DNA of 12,424 nucleotides from JAEYFP01 sp047602645 (GCA_047602645.1 JASGGU010000096.1:1-12424); one strand, 5' to 3'; positions 1-7,141 are shown, counted from the first letter of the stretch. The notes: generated by a model from the sequence alone, not told the origin. Translations and numbers: made by a program.

Positions 1-6
1 GTACTT

Positions 7-20
7 TGCCGTATACGGCA
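7..20. repeat. 14-nt perfect palindrome
   Basis: TGCCGTATACGGCA reads the same on both strands. It lies in the non-coding leader before the first transporter gene and is followed by a second palindrome, TCGCGCGCGA (25-34), and a hairpin (34-55). No function can be assigned. It could be part of an intercistronic RNA structure or a short extragenic repeat. The symmetry is directly visible; any role is inference. Confidence 0.6.
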
Positions 21-33
21 CCGCTCGCGCGCG

Positions 34-55
34 AAGAGTCTGCAAGCAGACTCTT
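34..55 (+). promoter_or_regulatory. Intercistronic stem-loop ahead of the transporter ATPase gene
   Basis: A perfect 10-bp stem (AAGAGTCTGC / GCAGACTCTT) has only AA between the arms, so the real loop is about 4 nt. The tail is TATAT rather than a long T run, so it is at best a weak or partial terminator. It ends 5 nt before the AGGAGG of the next gene. In transporter operons of this family a binding-protein gene usually precedes the ATPase. A hairpin at that junction could stabilise the upstream mRNA and lower downstream expression; that role is inference, since the upstream gene is outside the window. Confidence 0.55.
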
Positions 56-77
56 TATATAGGAGGTGGGATCGCTT

Positions 78-1646
78 ATGGATTACATTATTGAGATGCT
101 GCATATCACGAAAGAGTTTCCCGGCATCATCGCAAACGATGACATTACCCTGCAGGTAAAGAAAGGGGAAATTCATGCCCTTCTCGGTGAGAACGGTGCC
201 GGAAAATCCACATTAATGAGTGTGCTCTTCGGGTTATACCAGCCGGAACATGGTAGCATCAAAATTAAAGGAGAGGAGAAAAAAATCAACGGTCCGATGG
301 ATGCTAACACATTGGGAATCGGCATGGTGCATCAGCATTTCAAGCTTGTACATAATTTTACGGTTCTGCAGAATATCGTTTTGGGCGTGGAAACTGTAAA
401 TAAGGGGTTTCTACAAATGGATGAGGCACGTAAAAAAATCGTCGCTCTTTCGGAGCAGTACGGTCTTTACGTGGATCCTGATGCATTGATCGAAGATATT
501 ACCGTAGGTATGCAGCAGCGAGTCGAAATTCTCAAAATGCTTTATCGGGAAAATGAAATTTTAATTTTTGACGAACCTACCGCCGTGCTGACACCGCAGG
601 AAATCGACGAATTGATGGAGATCATGAAAGGACTTGTCAAAGAAGGCAAATCTATCCTTTTCATTACACACAAGCTCAATGAAATCAAAGCGGTTGCTGA
701 CCGCTGTACGGTCTTAAGACGCGGCAAGTATATCGGTACTGTTACCGTTGCAGAGACGTCAAAGGAACAGATGTCGGAAATGATGGTCGGCCGTAAAGTC
801 AATCTTTCGATTGTAAAAAAAGCCGCTAATCCAAAGGAAGTTGTTCTTGAGGTCAAGCATCTTTGTGTAAAGTCTCATCATGAGGGACACACCAAGGATG
901 TCGTCTCTGACGTCAGCTTTCAGGTGCGCAAGGGAGAAATCGTCTGCATTGCAGGTATTGACGGAAACGGACAGACAGAGCTCGTTCAGGCCGTCACCGG
1001 CCTCGGGGATACGACATCGGGTTCTATCGAGATCAACGGAGAGGATGTTACGAAAAAATCTATCCGTTACAGAAATACACAAGGAATGTCACATATTCCG
1101 GAGGATCGGCACAGATTTGGCCTCGTTCTCGATTATAACCTCGCCTACAATCTCGTTTTAAAACAATATTTCACAAAGGATTTTCAGACGGGAGGCTTTT
1201 TAAAACGGGATAAAATCCGGGAACACTCTGAGCTTTTAATCGAGCAATTCGATATCCGAAGCGGCGAAGGCAGTGATACCGTCACACGAAGTATGTCCGG
1301 CGGCAATCAGCAGAAGGCCATTCTCGCACGGGAAATTTCGATGAATCCTCAAATATTGCTTGCCGTTCAGCCTACCCGCGGTCTGGATGTCGGTGCGATT
1401 GAATATATCCACAATCAGCTTATCAGCCAGCGCGACCATGATTCTGCAATTCTGCTCGTTTCTCTGGAGCTGGACGAGGTCATGAATTTGAGCGACCGTA
1501 TTCTCGTTATATTTGAAGGAAAAATAGTTGCGGATATTAATCCGAAGGATATTACAATCCAAGAGCTTGGATTATATATGGCGGGCAGCTCGCCCGATGC
1601 TGCAGCAGATCAAAATACGGAAGGAGAAATGAGCGATGAAAAATAA
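78..1646 (+). CDS. nupO: Nucleoside/BMP-family ABC importer, double ATPase subunit
   Basis: This cytoplasmic ATPase, with two nucleotide-binding domains in one 522-aa chain, should energise the two permeases downstream. Domain 1 has Walker A GENGAGKST (37-45), Q-loop Q86, the family-type signature ITVGMQQRVE (141-150), Walker B ILIFDEP (161-167) and switch H198. Domain 2 has a degenerate Walker A, GIDGNGQTE (293-301), lacking the Lys, then MSGGNQQK (406-413) and LLAVQPTRGLD (427-437). This asymmetry is normal in the simple-sugar/nucleoside class (YufO/NupA, RbsA relatives). The ATG at 78 is preferred, 11 nt after AGGAGG (61-66). An in-frame GTG at 66 overlaps the ribosome binding site and is unlikely. 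The C-terminus overlaps the next gene by 11 nt. The class is secure; guanosine or other nucleosides as substrate is inferred from B. subtilis NupNOPQ and not shown here. Confidence 0.93.
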   Translation: MDYIIEMLHITKEFPGIIANDDITLQVKKGEIHALLGENGAGKSTLMSVLFGLYQPEHGSIKIKGEEKKINGPMDANTLGIGMVHQHFKLVHNFTVLQNIVLGVETVNKGFLQMDEARKKIVALSEQYGLYVDPDALIEDITVGMQQRVEILKMLYRENEILIFDEPTAVLTPQEIDELMEIMKGLVKEGKSILFITHKLNEIKAVADRCTVLRRGKYIGTVTVAETSKEQMSEMMVGRKVNLSIVKKAANPKEVVLEVKHLCVKSHHEGHTKDVVSDVSFQVRKGEIVCIAGIDGNGQTELVQAVTGLGDTTSGSIEINGEDVTKKSIRYRNTQGMSHIPEDRHRFGLVLDYNLAYNLVLKQYFTKDFQTGGFLKRDKIREHSELLIEQFDIRSGEGSDTVTRSMSGGNQQKAILAREISMNPQILLAVQPTRGLDVGAIEYIHNQLISQRDHDSAILLVSLELDEVMNLSDRILVIFEGKIVADINPKDITIQELGLYMAGSSPDAAADQNTEGEMSDEK

Positions 1647-2760
1647 ATCAGGAAAAAATTATGTCGGCGTCCTCTCCTCTTTATTTGCAATTGTAATAGG
1701 CCTGTTAGTAGGTCTTCTCGTATTGCTGCTCTGCAATCCGAGGCAGGCGCTGCCGGGCTTTGCCACAATTTTGACAGGTGCCTTAACACATGGGCTCAAG
1801 GGGGTCGGACAAGTATTCTATTATGCCACGCCAATCATCCTGACGGGCCTTTCTGTGGGGTTCGCCTTTAAGACCGGTCTTTTTAATATCGGCTCCTCCG
1901 GACAGTTTATCGTCGGCGGCTTCGGCGCCGTTTATGTCGGCATTATGATGAAAAACCTCGGCAGCATCCACTGGATAGCAGCCCTTTTCGCTTCCATCCT
2001 CTTTGGGGCAATCTGGGGAGTGCTTCCCGGTATATTAAAAGCATACTTCAACGTGAGTGAGGTCATTTCCTCCATTATGATGAATTACATCGGTATGTAT
2101 CTTGTCAACTGGACAGTAAAAAGCACGAAACCGCTGTTTAACAATCTGCGTAACGAGTCGCATCCCGTTGCCTCAACCGCTAATATACCGAATATGGGAC
2201 TGAACAAAATTTTTCCTGATTCCAGCGTAAACGGCGGAATCATCCTTGCAATCATGATGGTCATCATCATTTATATTGTCTTGTACCGTACCACCTTCGG
2301 ATATGAATTGCAGGCATGCGGTTTTAACCGCGACGCCAGCAAATTTGCCGGTATTAATGAAAAGCGCGGTATTGTACTCTCAATGACAATTGCGGGTGCA
2401 ATTTCCGGCATGGCGGGCGGCCTTTTATATCTTGCAGGCACGGGAAAACATATTGAAATCGTGGATACGATCGCAGATGAGGGCTTCACCGGTATTTCTG
2501 TGGCAATGCTCGGTCTGTCTCATCCGATCGGCGTACTGCTTTCCGGTATTTTCATCGCTTATCTGACTGCCGGCGGATTTTACCTGCAGCTTTATGAATT
2601 TTCAACAGAAATCATCGATATCATCATTGCCGTAATCATCTACTTCAGCGCCTTCTCGCTCATCATCAAAACCTTTATTGTGAAGAACCGGATAAAACGA
2701 GCGGAAAAGGAATCAGAAACTTTACCAAAACCCGGGATAAATGAGAAAGGAGGGGAGTGA
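1636..2760 (+). CDS. nupP: Nucleoside/BMP-family ABC importer, permease 1
   Basis: This 374-aa hydrophobic protein of the BPD_transp_2 permease family is one half of the membrane channel. A first membrane span at about 11-33 is followed by the family signature FKTGLFNIGSSGQF (78-91) and a coupling-type segment, NVSEVISSIMMNYI (139-152). More membrane spans run to about residue 350, and the tail is charged (KNRIKRAEKESE). The length is typical for YufP-like subunits. The ATG at 1636 follows AAGGAGA (1620-1626) and overlaps the ATPase gene by 11 nt, so translational coupling is likely. The stop lies inside the ribosome-binding region of the next permease gene. Confidence 0.92.
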   Translation: MKNKSGKNYVGVLSSLFAIVIGLLVGLLVLLLCNPRQALPGFATILTGALTHGLKGVGQVFYYATPIILTGLSVGFAFKTGLFNIGSSGQFIVGGFGAVYVGIMMKNLGSIHWIAALFASILFGAIWGVLPGILKAYFNVSEVISSIMMNYIGMYLVNWTVKSTKPLFNNLRNESHPVASTANIPNMGLNKIFPDSSVNGGIILAIMMVIIIYIVLYRTTFGYELQACGFNRDASKFAGINEKRGIVLSMTIAGAISGMAGGLLYLAGTGKHIEIVDTIADEGFTGISVAMLGLSHPIGVLLSGIFIAYLTAGGFYLQLYEFSTEIIDIIIAVIIYFSAFSLIIKTFIVKNRIKRAEKESETLPKPGINEKGGE

Positions 2761-2765
2761 GCGTT

Positions 2766-3719
2766 ATGGAAGTCATTTATTTTATATTTCAACAGATGAT
2801 GTTTTTTACAATTCCCCTGCTGATCGTAGCACTTGGCGGCATGTTCTCCGAGCGAAGCGGTGTTGTCAACATTGCGTTAGAGGGCATTATGACCATGGGC
2901 GCGTTTTGCAGCATCCTGTTTTTGAATCTGACCGGGGGCAAAATGAGCGGTCAGGGACAGCTCTTGATTGCGATTTTAATTGCAATGCTCTCCGGTATGA
3001 TTTTCTCATTGTTCCATGCTTACGCGGCAATCCATATGAAAGCTGATCAGGTTATTTCCGGCACAGCACTCAACATGTTTGCTCCGGCTTTTTCCATCTT
3101 CGTTGCCCGCGTCATTCAGGGTGTACAGCAGATTCAGTTTGTCAATACCTTTCGTATTACTTCTGTTCCGCTGCTCGGCAATATTCCGTTCCTTGGACCC
3201 CTTCTGTTCCGTAATACATATATTACAACTTATATCGGCATCGCAATCCTGATTATTTCCTGGATTGTGATGTATAAAATGCGTTTCGGACTGAGACTTC
3301 GTGCCTGCGGCGAACATCCGCAGGCAGCAGACAGTGCCGGCATCAACGTATACAAGATGCAATATGCAGGCGTTCTGATTTCCGGTGCACTCGGCGGGCT
3401 TGGCGGGCTCGTCTTTGTTGTCCCCACGTCAACGAATTTTAATGCAACGGTGAGCGGTTATGGTTTTCTCGCACTTGCGGTGTTGATTTTTGGTCAGTGG
3501 AAGCCATGGAAAATTATGTGGGCTTCTCTGTTTTTCGGTCTGATGAAAGCAATCGCTTCGGCTTATTCAGGCATCCCGTTCCTGGCTGCATTGAATATCC
3601 CAAGTTACCTGTATAAAATGATTCCCTATATTGCAACGCTGATTGTTCTGGTCTTTACATCCAAGGACAGCCATGCGCCGAAGGCTTCAGGCGTTCCCTA
3701 CGACAAAGGTGCCAGGTAA
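2766..3719 (+). CDS. nupQ: Nucleoside/BMP-family ABC importer, permease 2
   Basis: This 317-aa integral membrane protein is the second permease and probably forms a heterodimer with the upstream one. The hallmark GGMFSERSGVVNIALEG (24-40) is characteristic of YufQ/NupC-type subunits. KADQVISGTALNMF (92-105) and ACGEHPQAADSAGIN (180-194) are also family-typical. AAAGGAGG at 2746-2753 lies 12 nt before the ATG at 2766. An in-frame GTG at 2757 is only 3 nt from that site, so I prefer the ATG, which gives a 5-nt gap after the previous stop. The reading frame ends just before a cluster of inverted repeats. The subunit assignment is strong; the substrate is inferred. Confidence 0.92.
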   Translation: MEVIYFIFQQMMFFTIPLLIVALGGMFSERSGVVNIALEGIMTMGAFCSILFLNLTGGKMSGQGQLLIAILIAMLSGMIFSLFHAYAAIHMKADQVISGTALNMFAPAFSIFVARVIQGVQQIQFVNTFRITSVPLLGNIPFLGPLLFRNTYITTYIGIAILIISWIVMYKMRFGLRLRACGEHPQAADSAGINVYKMQYAGVLISGALGGLGGLVFVVPTSTNFNATVSGYGFLALAVLIFGQWKPWKIMWASLFFGLMKAIASAYSGIPFLAALNIPSYLYKMIPYIATLIVLVFTSKDSHAPKASGVPYDKGAR

Positions 3720-3755
3720 CGTTCTTTTATGTAATAGACGCACTTTCCCGGTACA

Positions 3756-3816
3756 GAACAAAAGTGTGCTTCGCCTGCTCTCGCGATCATATACTACGGC
3801 TGCACAACTTTTGTTC
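3756..3816. repeat. Long imperfect inverted repeat downstream of the transporter operon
   Basis: The left arm GAACAAAAGTGTGC (3756-3769) pairs with the right arm GCACAACTTTTGTTC (3802-3816) with a single extra A, leaving a 32-nt loop. No T run follows; a GC-rich stretch (CGCGCGCG) does. It is therefore not a standard intrinsic terminator. It may be an mRNA 3'-end stabilising structure or part of an extragenic repeat. The pairing is directly visible; the role is not known. Confidence 0.6.
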
Positions 3817-3821
3817 CGCGC

Positions 3822-3845
3822 GCGCAGCTGCGCATAAAATTTTAT
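3822..3845. repeat. Two abutting 12-nt perfect palindromes
   Basis: GCGCAGCTGCGC (3822-3833) is immediately followed by ATAAAATTTTAT (3834-3845). Both are perfectly self-complementary, one very GC-rich and one pure A/T. The second overlaps the left foot of the 20-bp hairpin that begins at 3840. I cannot assign a function. Confidence 0.55.
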
Positions 3846-3883
3846 TAGATAGGAAATTCCTCCGAATTTCCTATCTAATAAAA
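3840..3883. repeat. Perfect 20-bp inverted repeat with a 4-nt loop
   Basis: The arms at 3840-3859 and 3864-3883 are exactly complementary over 20 bp and enclose CTCC (CTCC on +, GGAG on -). The foot of the stem is A/T-rich (TTTTATTAGAT). As minus-strand RNA it would follow the DegV terminator. As plus-strand RNA it would precede it. Such a long perfect stem is more than an ordinary terminator needs. It may be a backup terminator for either convergent unit or a dispersed palindromic element. Confidence 0.7.
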
Positions 3884-3923
3884 AATGTCTGCTCTCTCAT
3901 TCATGAGGGGGCAGACATTTTTT
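3880..3923. terminator. Bidirectional intrinsic terminator between permease 2 and the DegV gene
   Basis: AAAAAATGTCTGC (3880-3892) pairs over 13 bp with GCAGACATTTTTT (3911-3923). The loop can pair further with wobble pairs (CTCTCAT with ATGAGGG). The A run on one side and T run on the other give a U-tract in both transcription directions. It lies between two convergent genes (stops at 3719 and 3958) and should end both transcripts. Confidence 0.85.
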
Positions 3924-3957
3924 CGTGCCGAACACAGGCAGCATAGCTTTTATTCTC

Positions 3958-4797
3958 TTATTCTTTTGATATGTAGAAAATACCGATTGCATCCGGCCCG
4001 GAATAGGTTCCGACTACGGAGCCCATACAGACATTCGCAAGAATGTTCTTCACACCATCCTCCTCAAGTGCCTCCCAAAGTGCCTCTCCGCGGCTTTGCG
4101 CATCCGCATGGCCGACAAGCACCGGAAGTCCTTCCTCCTGCTTAAGCGTCGCCATTTTTTCCCGCAGCCACTTAATTGCTGACTTCTTGCCCTTTGCTTT
4201 ATCCGCTATCTCAATTTTTCCGTTGACAAGTGTAACAATTGGATGCAGATTCAGCACACCGCCGATAAAAGCAACTGTCGGCGAGATTCTGCCGCCCTTC
4301 TTTACATAGTCAAGGGTATCTAATACAACATACAGCCGCAGCCGTGGAATATAAGAATTCAACGTGTTCGTGATTTCCTGCACGCTTGCCCCTTCATCAC
4401 GCAGTCCTGCTGCAATCGTGACAAGCAGGCCGAGTGCGCTTGCGACATTCAATGAATCAATTACCGTAATGCGGTCCGAATCCAATGTCTCCTTGGCAAT
4501 GACTGCCGACTGATAAGTTCCGCTCAATTCCTTGGAAATATGAATGCTGATGATCTCATCGCCCGCATCCAGATACTCCTGAAATTTTTTCTCAAATTCA
4601 TAGGGATTCACCTGTGCCGTCTTCGGTAATTCGCTGGAAGAAACAAGCTTTTTATAAAATTCCGCGTCGGAAATATCAATTCCGCTCTTGTAGGAATGAT
4701 CGCCAAAGCTTACGGTCAATGCCATCACATCGACGTTTAACGCCTTCGCTCTTTCCGAGGAGATGTCGCTGGTACTGTCTGTAATAATCCTGATCAT
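3958..4797 (-). CDS. DegV-family fatty-acid-binding protein (FakB type)
   Basis: This 279-aa soluble protein belongs to a family that binds a fatty acid and, as FakB, presents it to the kinase FakA for phospholipid synthesis. Motifs in order are DSTSDIS (7-13), PKTAQVNPYEF (58-68), HISKELSGTYQS (86-97), DYVKKGGRIS (163-172), KAKGKK (200-205) and GTYSGPDAIG (263-272). T60, S92 and R170 match residues I recall as functionally important in FakB proteins. The usual C-terminal His (GxHxGPG) is Tyr265 here, and the following GPG is GPD. I chose the ATG at 4797, preceded by AGGAAAGGG at about 8 nt; an upstream in-frame ATG at 4824 has no ribosome binding site. It has its own promoter at 4859-4887. 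No FakA/Dak2 kinase is in the window. Ligand and partner are inferred. Confidence 0.9.
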   Translation of the reverse strand: MIRIITDSTSDISSERAKALNVDVMALTVSFGDHSYKSGIDISDAEFYKKLVSSSELPKTAQVNPYEFEKKFQEYLDAGDEIISIHISKELSGTYQSAVIAKETLDSDRITVIDSLNVASALGLLVTIAAGLRDEGASVQEITNTLNSYIPRLRLYVVLDTLDYVKKGGRISPTVAFIGGVLNLHPIVTLVNGKIEIADKAKGKKSAIKWLREKMATLKQEEGLPVLVGHADAQSRGEALWEALEEDGVKNILANVCMGSVVGTYSGPDAIGIFYISKE

Positions 4798-4858
4798 GAT
4801 AATATCCCTTTCCTCATATGACATAGTTTTGTAAACTACTTCTTGTTTTTCTTATATC

Positions 4859-4887
4859 AGTCTACGGGTTTTCTACCTTCCCGTCAA
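4859..4887 (-). promoter_or_regulatory. Sigma-A promoter of the DegV-family gene
   Basis: On the minus strand TTGACG (4882-4887), a 17-nt spacer and TAGACT (4859-4864) form a good -35/-10 pair, about 60 nt before the chosen start. The spacer region also holds a short inverted repeat, ACGGG (4864-4868) and CCCGT (4880-4884), which could be a small operator. The gene can thus be transcribed independently of the one upstream of it. Confidence 0.7.
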
Positions 4888-4929
4888 TACTTTTTTCCAT
4901 ATTTATTGAGAAAAAATCAATCTTTCCGA

Positions 4930-5259
4930 TTAAATATTTAGCCATGGGGTATCCCACCGATATTTTTCCATATTCACATGTCCATCCACAAATTCAATTC
5001 CATCCGCCTCAAGCATTTCCTTCTGCCTGTCCGGTCCGCCAAAAGCAAAGCCGGGTGCTGTGCAACCATCCTTTGTGACGACTCTGTAGCATGGAATATC
5101 ATTGGAATCCGGATTGACATGCAGTGCATAACCCACAACTCTCGACCAGCGCTTATTTCCTGCCAGACATGCCACCTGTCCATAGGATGCTACCGTACCC
5201 CTGGGAATTTTACGTACAACATCATAAATCAGTTGAAATGTATTTTTTTCTTTGCACAT
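4930..5259 (-). CDS. MGMT-family alkyltransferase-like DNA-binding protein
   Basis: This 109-aa protein corresponds to the C-terminal helix-turn-helix domain of O6-alkylguanine-DNA alkyltransferases, without the N-terminal domain. Visible features are IPRGTVASYGQVA (18-30, with the Tyr next to the DNA backbone), RWSRVVGYALH (37-47, with the arginine-finger R40) and FAFGG (71-75). The active-site PCHRV is PCYRV (56-60): Cys57 is kept but the catalytic His is Tyr. The position of the active-site Glu appears to be Asp (ADG, 85-87). It may flag alkylated guanines like ATL proteins rather than fully repair them; this is inference. The ATG at 5259 is chosen because CGGAGG (5268-5273) lies 8 nt upstream and the homology begins there. 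The frame remains open to 5400 without a good start site. Confidence 0.85.
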   Translation of the reverse strand: MCKEKNTFQLIYDVVRKIPRGTVASYGQVACLAGNKRWSRVVGYALHVNPDSNDIPCYRVVTKDGCTAPGFAFGGPDRQKEMLEADGIEFVDGHVNMEKYRWDTPWLNI

Positions 5260-5300
5260 TTTAAAAACCTCCGGGCTTGCGGTTGCCTGCTGCCCTCTGA

Positions 5301-5330
5301 TTGTGTTAAAGTAACTATATGCATTATAAC
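5301..5330 (+). promoter_or_regulatory. Possible promoter of the DUF6311-type membrane protein gene
   Basis: TTGTGT (5301-5306), an 18-nt spacer and TATAAC (5325-5330) precede the gene, with about 50 nt to the ATG. Its -10 overlaps the opposite-strand TATAAT (5323-5328) almost completely, so both polymerases could not bind at once. A small inverted repeat GTTA-AAG-TAAC (5305-5315) lies in the spacer. Support is moderate: the -35 is imperfect. Confidence 0.35.
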
Positions 5331-5351
5331 AGTTTGTTTTGCAAATGAAAA
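5323..5351 (-). promoter_or_regulatory. Promoter of the alkyltransferase-like gene
   Basis: On the minus strand TTTTCA (5346-5351), a 17-nt spacer and a perfect TATAAT (5323-5328) are present. A TGT precedes the -10, which makes it an extended -10 (TGTTATAAT). The -35 is weak (4 of 6). The transcript would start about 50 nt before the CGGAGG site. This element overlaps a possible divergent promoter for the membrane protein. Confidence 0.55.
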
Positions 5352-5381
5352 TGGAAATTTTGAGGAATCGCGGAGGCACAA

Positions 5382-7070
5382 ATGAAAGCATGCATGACAT
5401 TGCATTTAAAAAAATTCGGAATTTTCTATGGTACGGGCCTTCTTTCCGCCCTGCTTTTTATTCTTATTTACGGTACTGCTATCCTGAATCCGTCCTATAC
5501 GGACTGGCTGATGGCAGGCGGTGATCTCTCTCAGCACTTTTTAGGATTTGCCCTGTATGCGGATGCCCCCTGGCAGCTTCAAATAGGCATGATGAATACC
5601 GCCGCCTATCCGTTCAGCGAATCTGTCATATTTACGGATTCCATTCCTCTCGCCGCAGTAATCGGAAAGCTGTTCGCGCCGCTCTGCTCCGAAAGTTTTC
5701 AATATTTCGGAATTTGGGGAATCCTCTGCTTTACACTGCAGGGTGTTCTTTCCTGCTTTCTTCTAAAAAAATATACTAATAAAACTGCTCTGCTGCTTCC
5801 GGCAAGCCTGCTTTTTGTACTTTCACCGATTCTGCTCAGAAGAATGTTCTGGCACACCTCACTCGCTTCTCATTTTTTAATTCTGATCGCACTGATTCTG
5901 ATTGTCTATCAAAAAGATTACTTCTTAAATATCCGCCGCGCATGTATCACCTGGGGAATGCTCGGTGCATTATGTGTCTTTGTCCACATCTACTTTCTGG
6001 CAATATGCGGGATTCTCCTGGTTTGCTTTATGCTCTGCTACCTATTGGAAACATCCTTGATCCCTTTTCGAAAACGGATTTTTTATACGCTGCTTCCGCT
6101 CTCCTTCTATGCATGTGCCTCTGTGTTTTCCATATGGATGCTCGGCGGTTTTTCCTCCGGCATGGATGACGGCGCACCCGGCCTTGGCTACTACAGCTTT
6201 AACTTTAACGGTTTTTTTAACCCGCAGGACTGGTCCGGGCTTTTGCAAAATTTCCCGCTCTACGCCGACGGCCAATATGAAGGCTTTGCTTATTTAGGTC
6301 TCGGGGGCATCCTATTACTTATGACTGCCTTGTTTCTGTCCTTGCTTGCGATTTATCCGGCGCTTGAACGGCCGCGGCAACTTTTTAAAAATTTCGGTGC
6401 TCTGATCGGCGCACATAAACGATGGGTTGTCTATACAGTCACTTTTTTGCTGATTCTGCTCGCCGCAGGCTCAAACGAGCTGTCCTTAGGCTCCAAGCTT
6501 CTTGTAAAACTGACACTGCCCGAAACACTTCTCAGTCTTTGGGATGTTTTTCGCTCGAGCGGGCGGCTGATCTGGCCTGCAGTTTATATGCTGCTGCTGT
6601 TTGGCATGATTGTCTGCATAAGAAAGCTTCCTTCACGCGCCGTTGTTCTTCTGCTTATCACCTGCCTTTCTCTTCAGCTTATCGATCTGAAGGACATGCT
6701 TTCTGAAAAGCGTCAAGAATTTGCCTCTGTCAAAACATTCGATAGCTGTCTATCTGACACCTTCTGGCGTGATATTTTAAACAAGCGGAATTTGAGTCAT
6801 ATCGTCTTTTATGATAAGGAAAATTTATCTCAGGAACAGCTATATGCCTTTACCTGGTACGCCGTTCAAAATGACCTGACAATCAATGATTTTTATTTTG
6901 CGCGCGCACTTTCTTATCCGGTTAAGGCTGTTGCAGAGGATTTTTATGCACATCCTGATGATCATACGCTGTACATCATGACCTATGACTCGTATGAGGC
7001 TTACCAGCATTATGATCTCTCTTATTATACGTTTGACGGATTTATCATCGGCTTGAAAACCTCTATCTGA
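5382..7070 (+). CDS. Multi-spanning membrane protein, DUF6311-like, possible GT-C type glycosyltransferase
   Basis: This 562-aa protein has about ten or more hydrophobic segments from residue 14 to about 440. The remaining ~120-residue C-terminal part is soluble and rich in Tyr, Asp and His. After the first span comes GGDLSQHFLGFALY (46-59), then APWQLQIG (62-69), AAYPFSESVIFTDSIPL (74-90) and FQYFGIWG (106-113). I recognise this pattern as DUF6311. The acidic residues in the first outer loop (D48, and D86 of TDS) resemble the arrangement in GT-C lipid-linked sugar transferases, so a role in transferring sugars to envelope polymers is plausible but inferred. The ATG at 5382 follows CGGAGG (5371-5376) by 5 nt. 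It is monocistronic and divergent from the alkyltransferase-like gene. No envelope-polysaccharide genes lie beside it, so context does not help. Confidence 0.75.
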   Translation: MKACMTLHLKKFGIFYGTGLLSALLFILIYGTAILNPSYTDWLMAGGDLSQHFLGFALYADAPWQLQIGMMNTAAYPFSESVIFTDSIPLAAVIGKLFAPLCSESFQYFGIWGILCFTLQGVLSCFLLKKYTNKTALLLPASLLFVLSPILLRRMFWHTSLASHFLILIALILIVYQKDYFLNIRRACITWGMLGALCVFVHIYFLAICGILLVCFMLCYLLETSLIPFRKRIFYTLLPLSFYACASVFSIWMLGGFSSGMDDGAPGLGYYSFNFNGFFNPQDWSGLLQNFPLYADGQYEGFAYLGLGGILLLMTALFLSLLAIYPALERPRQLFKNFGALIGAHKRWVVYTVTFLLILLAAGSNELSLGSKLLVKLTLPETLLSLWDVFRSSGRLIWPAVYMLLLFGMIVCIRKLPSRAVVLLLITCLSLQLIDLKDMLSEKRQEFASVKTFDSCLSDTFWRDILNKRNLSHIVFYDKENLSQEQLYAFTWYAVQNDLTINDFYFARALSYPVKAVAEDFYAHPDDHTLYIMTYDSYEAYQHYDLSYYTFDGFIIGLKTSI

Positions 7071-7141
7071 TCGCTGCCGGGAAGTGATCGCCAAACTGTT
7101 GTTAAACAGCAATCATGAGATGTGTTACCGGAACATTTTTC

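Noticed and set aside
66..77. In-frame GTG start for the transporter ATPase
   Set aside because: The codon lies inside the AGGAGG-containing region itself, so it has no usable ribosome binding site. The ATG at 78 fits better.
759..1082. Open antisense frames inside the transporter ATPase gene (also near 1236-1562)
   Set aside because: They mirror the codon pattern of a well-conserved gene, show no ribosome binding site and no recognisable domain.
3720..3957. Short open frames through the repeat-rich intergenic region on the plus strand
   Set aside because: They run through hairpins and a terminator, have low-complexity translations and no ribosome binding site.
5260..5400. N-terminal extension of the alkyltransferase-like protein by 47 residues
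   Set aside because: The extension covers the promoter and ribosome binding site, shows no domain, and the CGGAGG at 5268-5273 points to the ATG at 5259.
7068..7091. Direct repeat TGATCGC (7068-7074 and 7085-7091) after the membrane protein gene
   Set aside because: Seven bases, one copy overlapping the stop codon, no further copies or symmetry; probably chance.
7096..7141. Possible terminator after the membrane protein gene: CTGTT-AACAG hairpin and a bulged ATGTGTT/AACAT stem before TTTTT
   Set aside because: Both stems are only about 5 bp and A/T-rich or bulged; too weak to call an intrinsic terminator.
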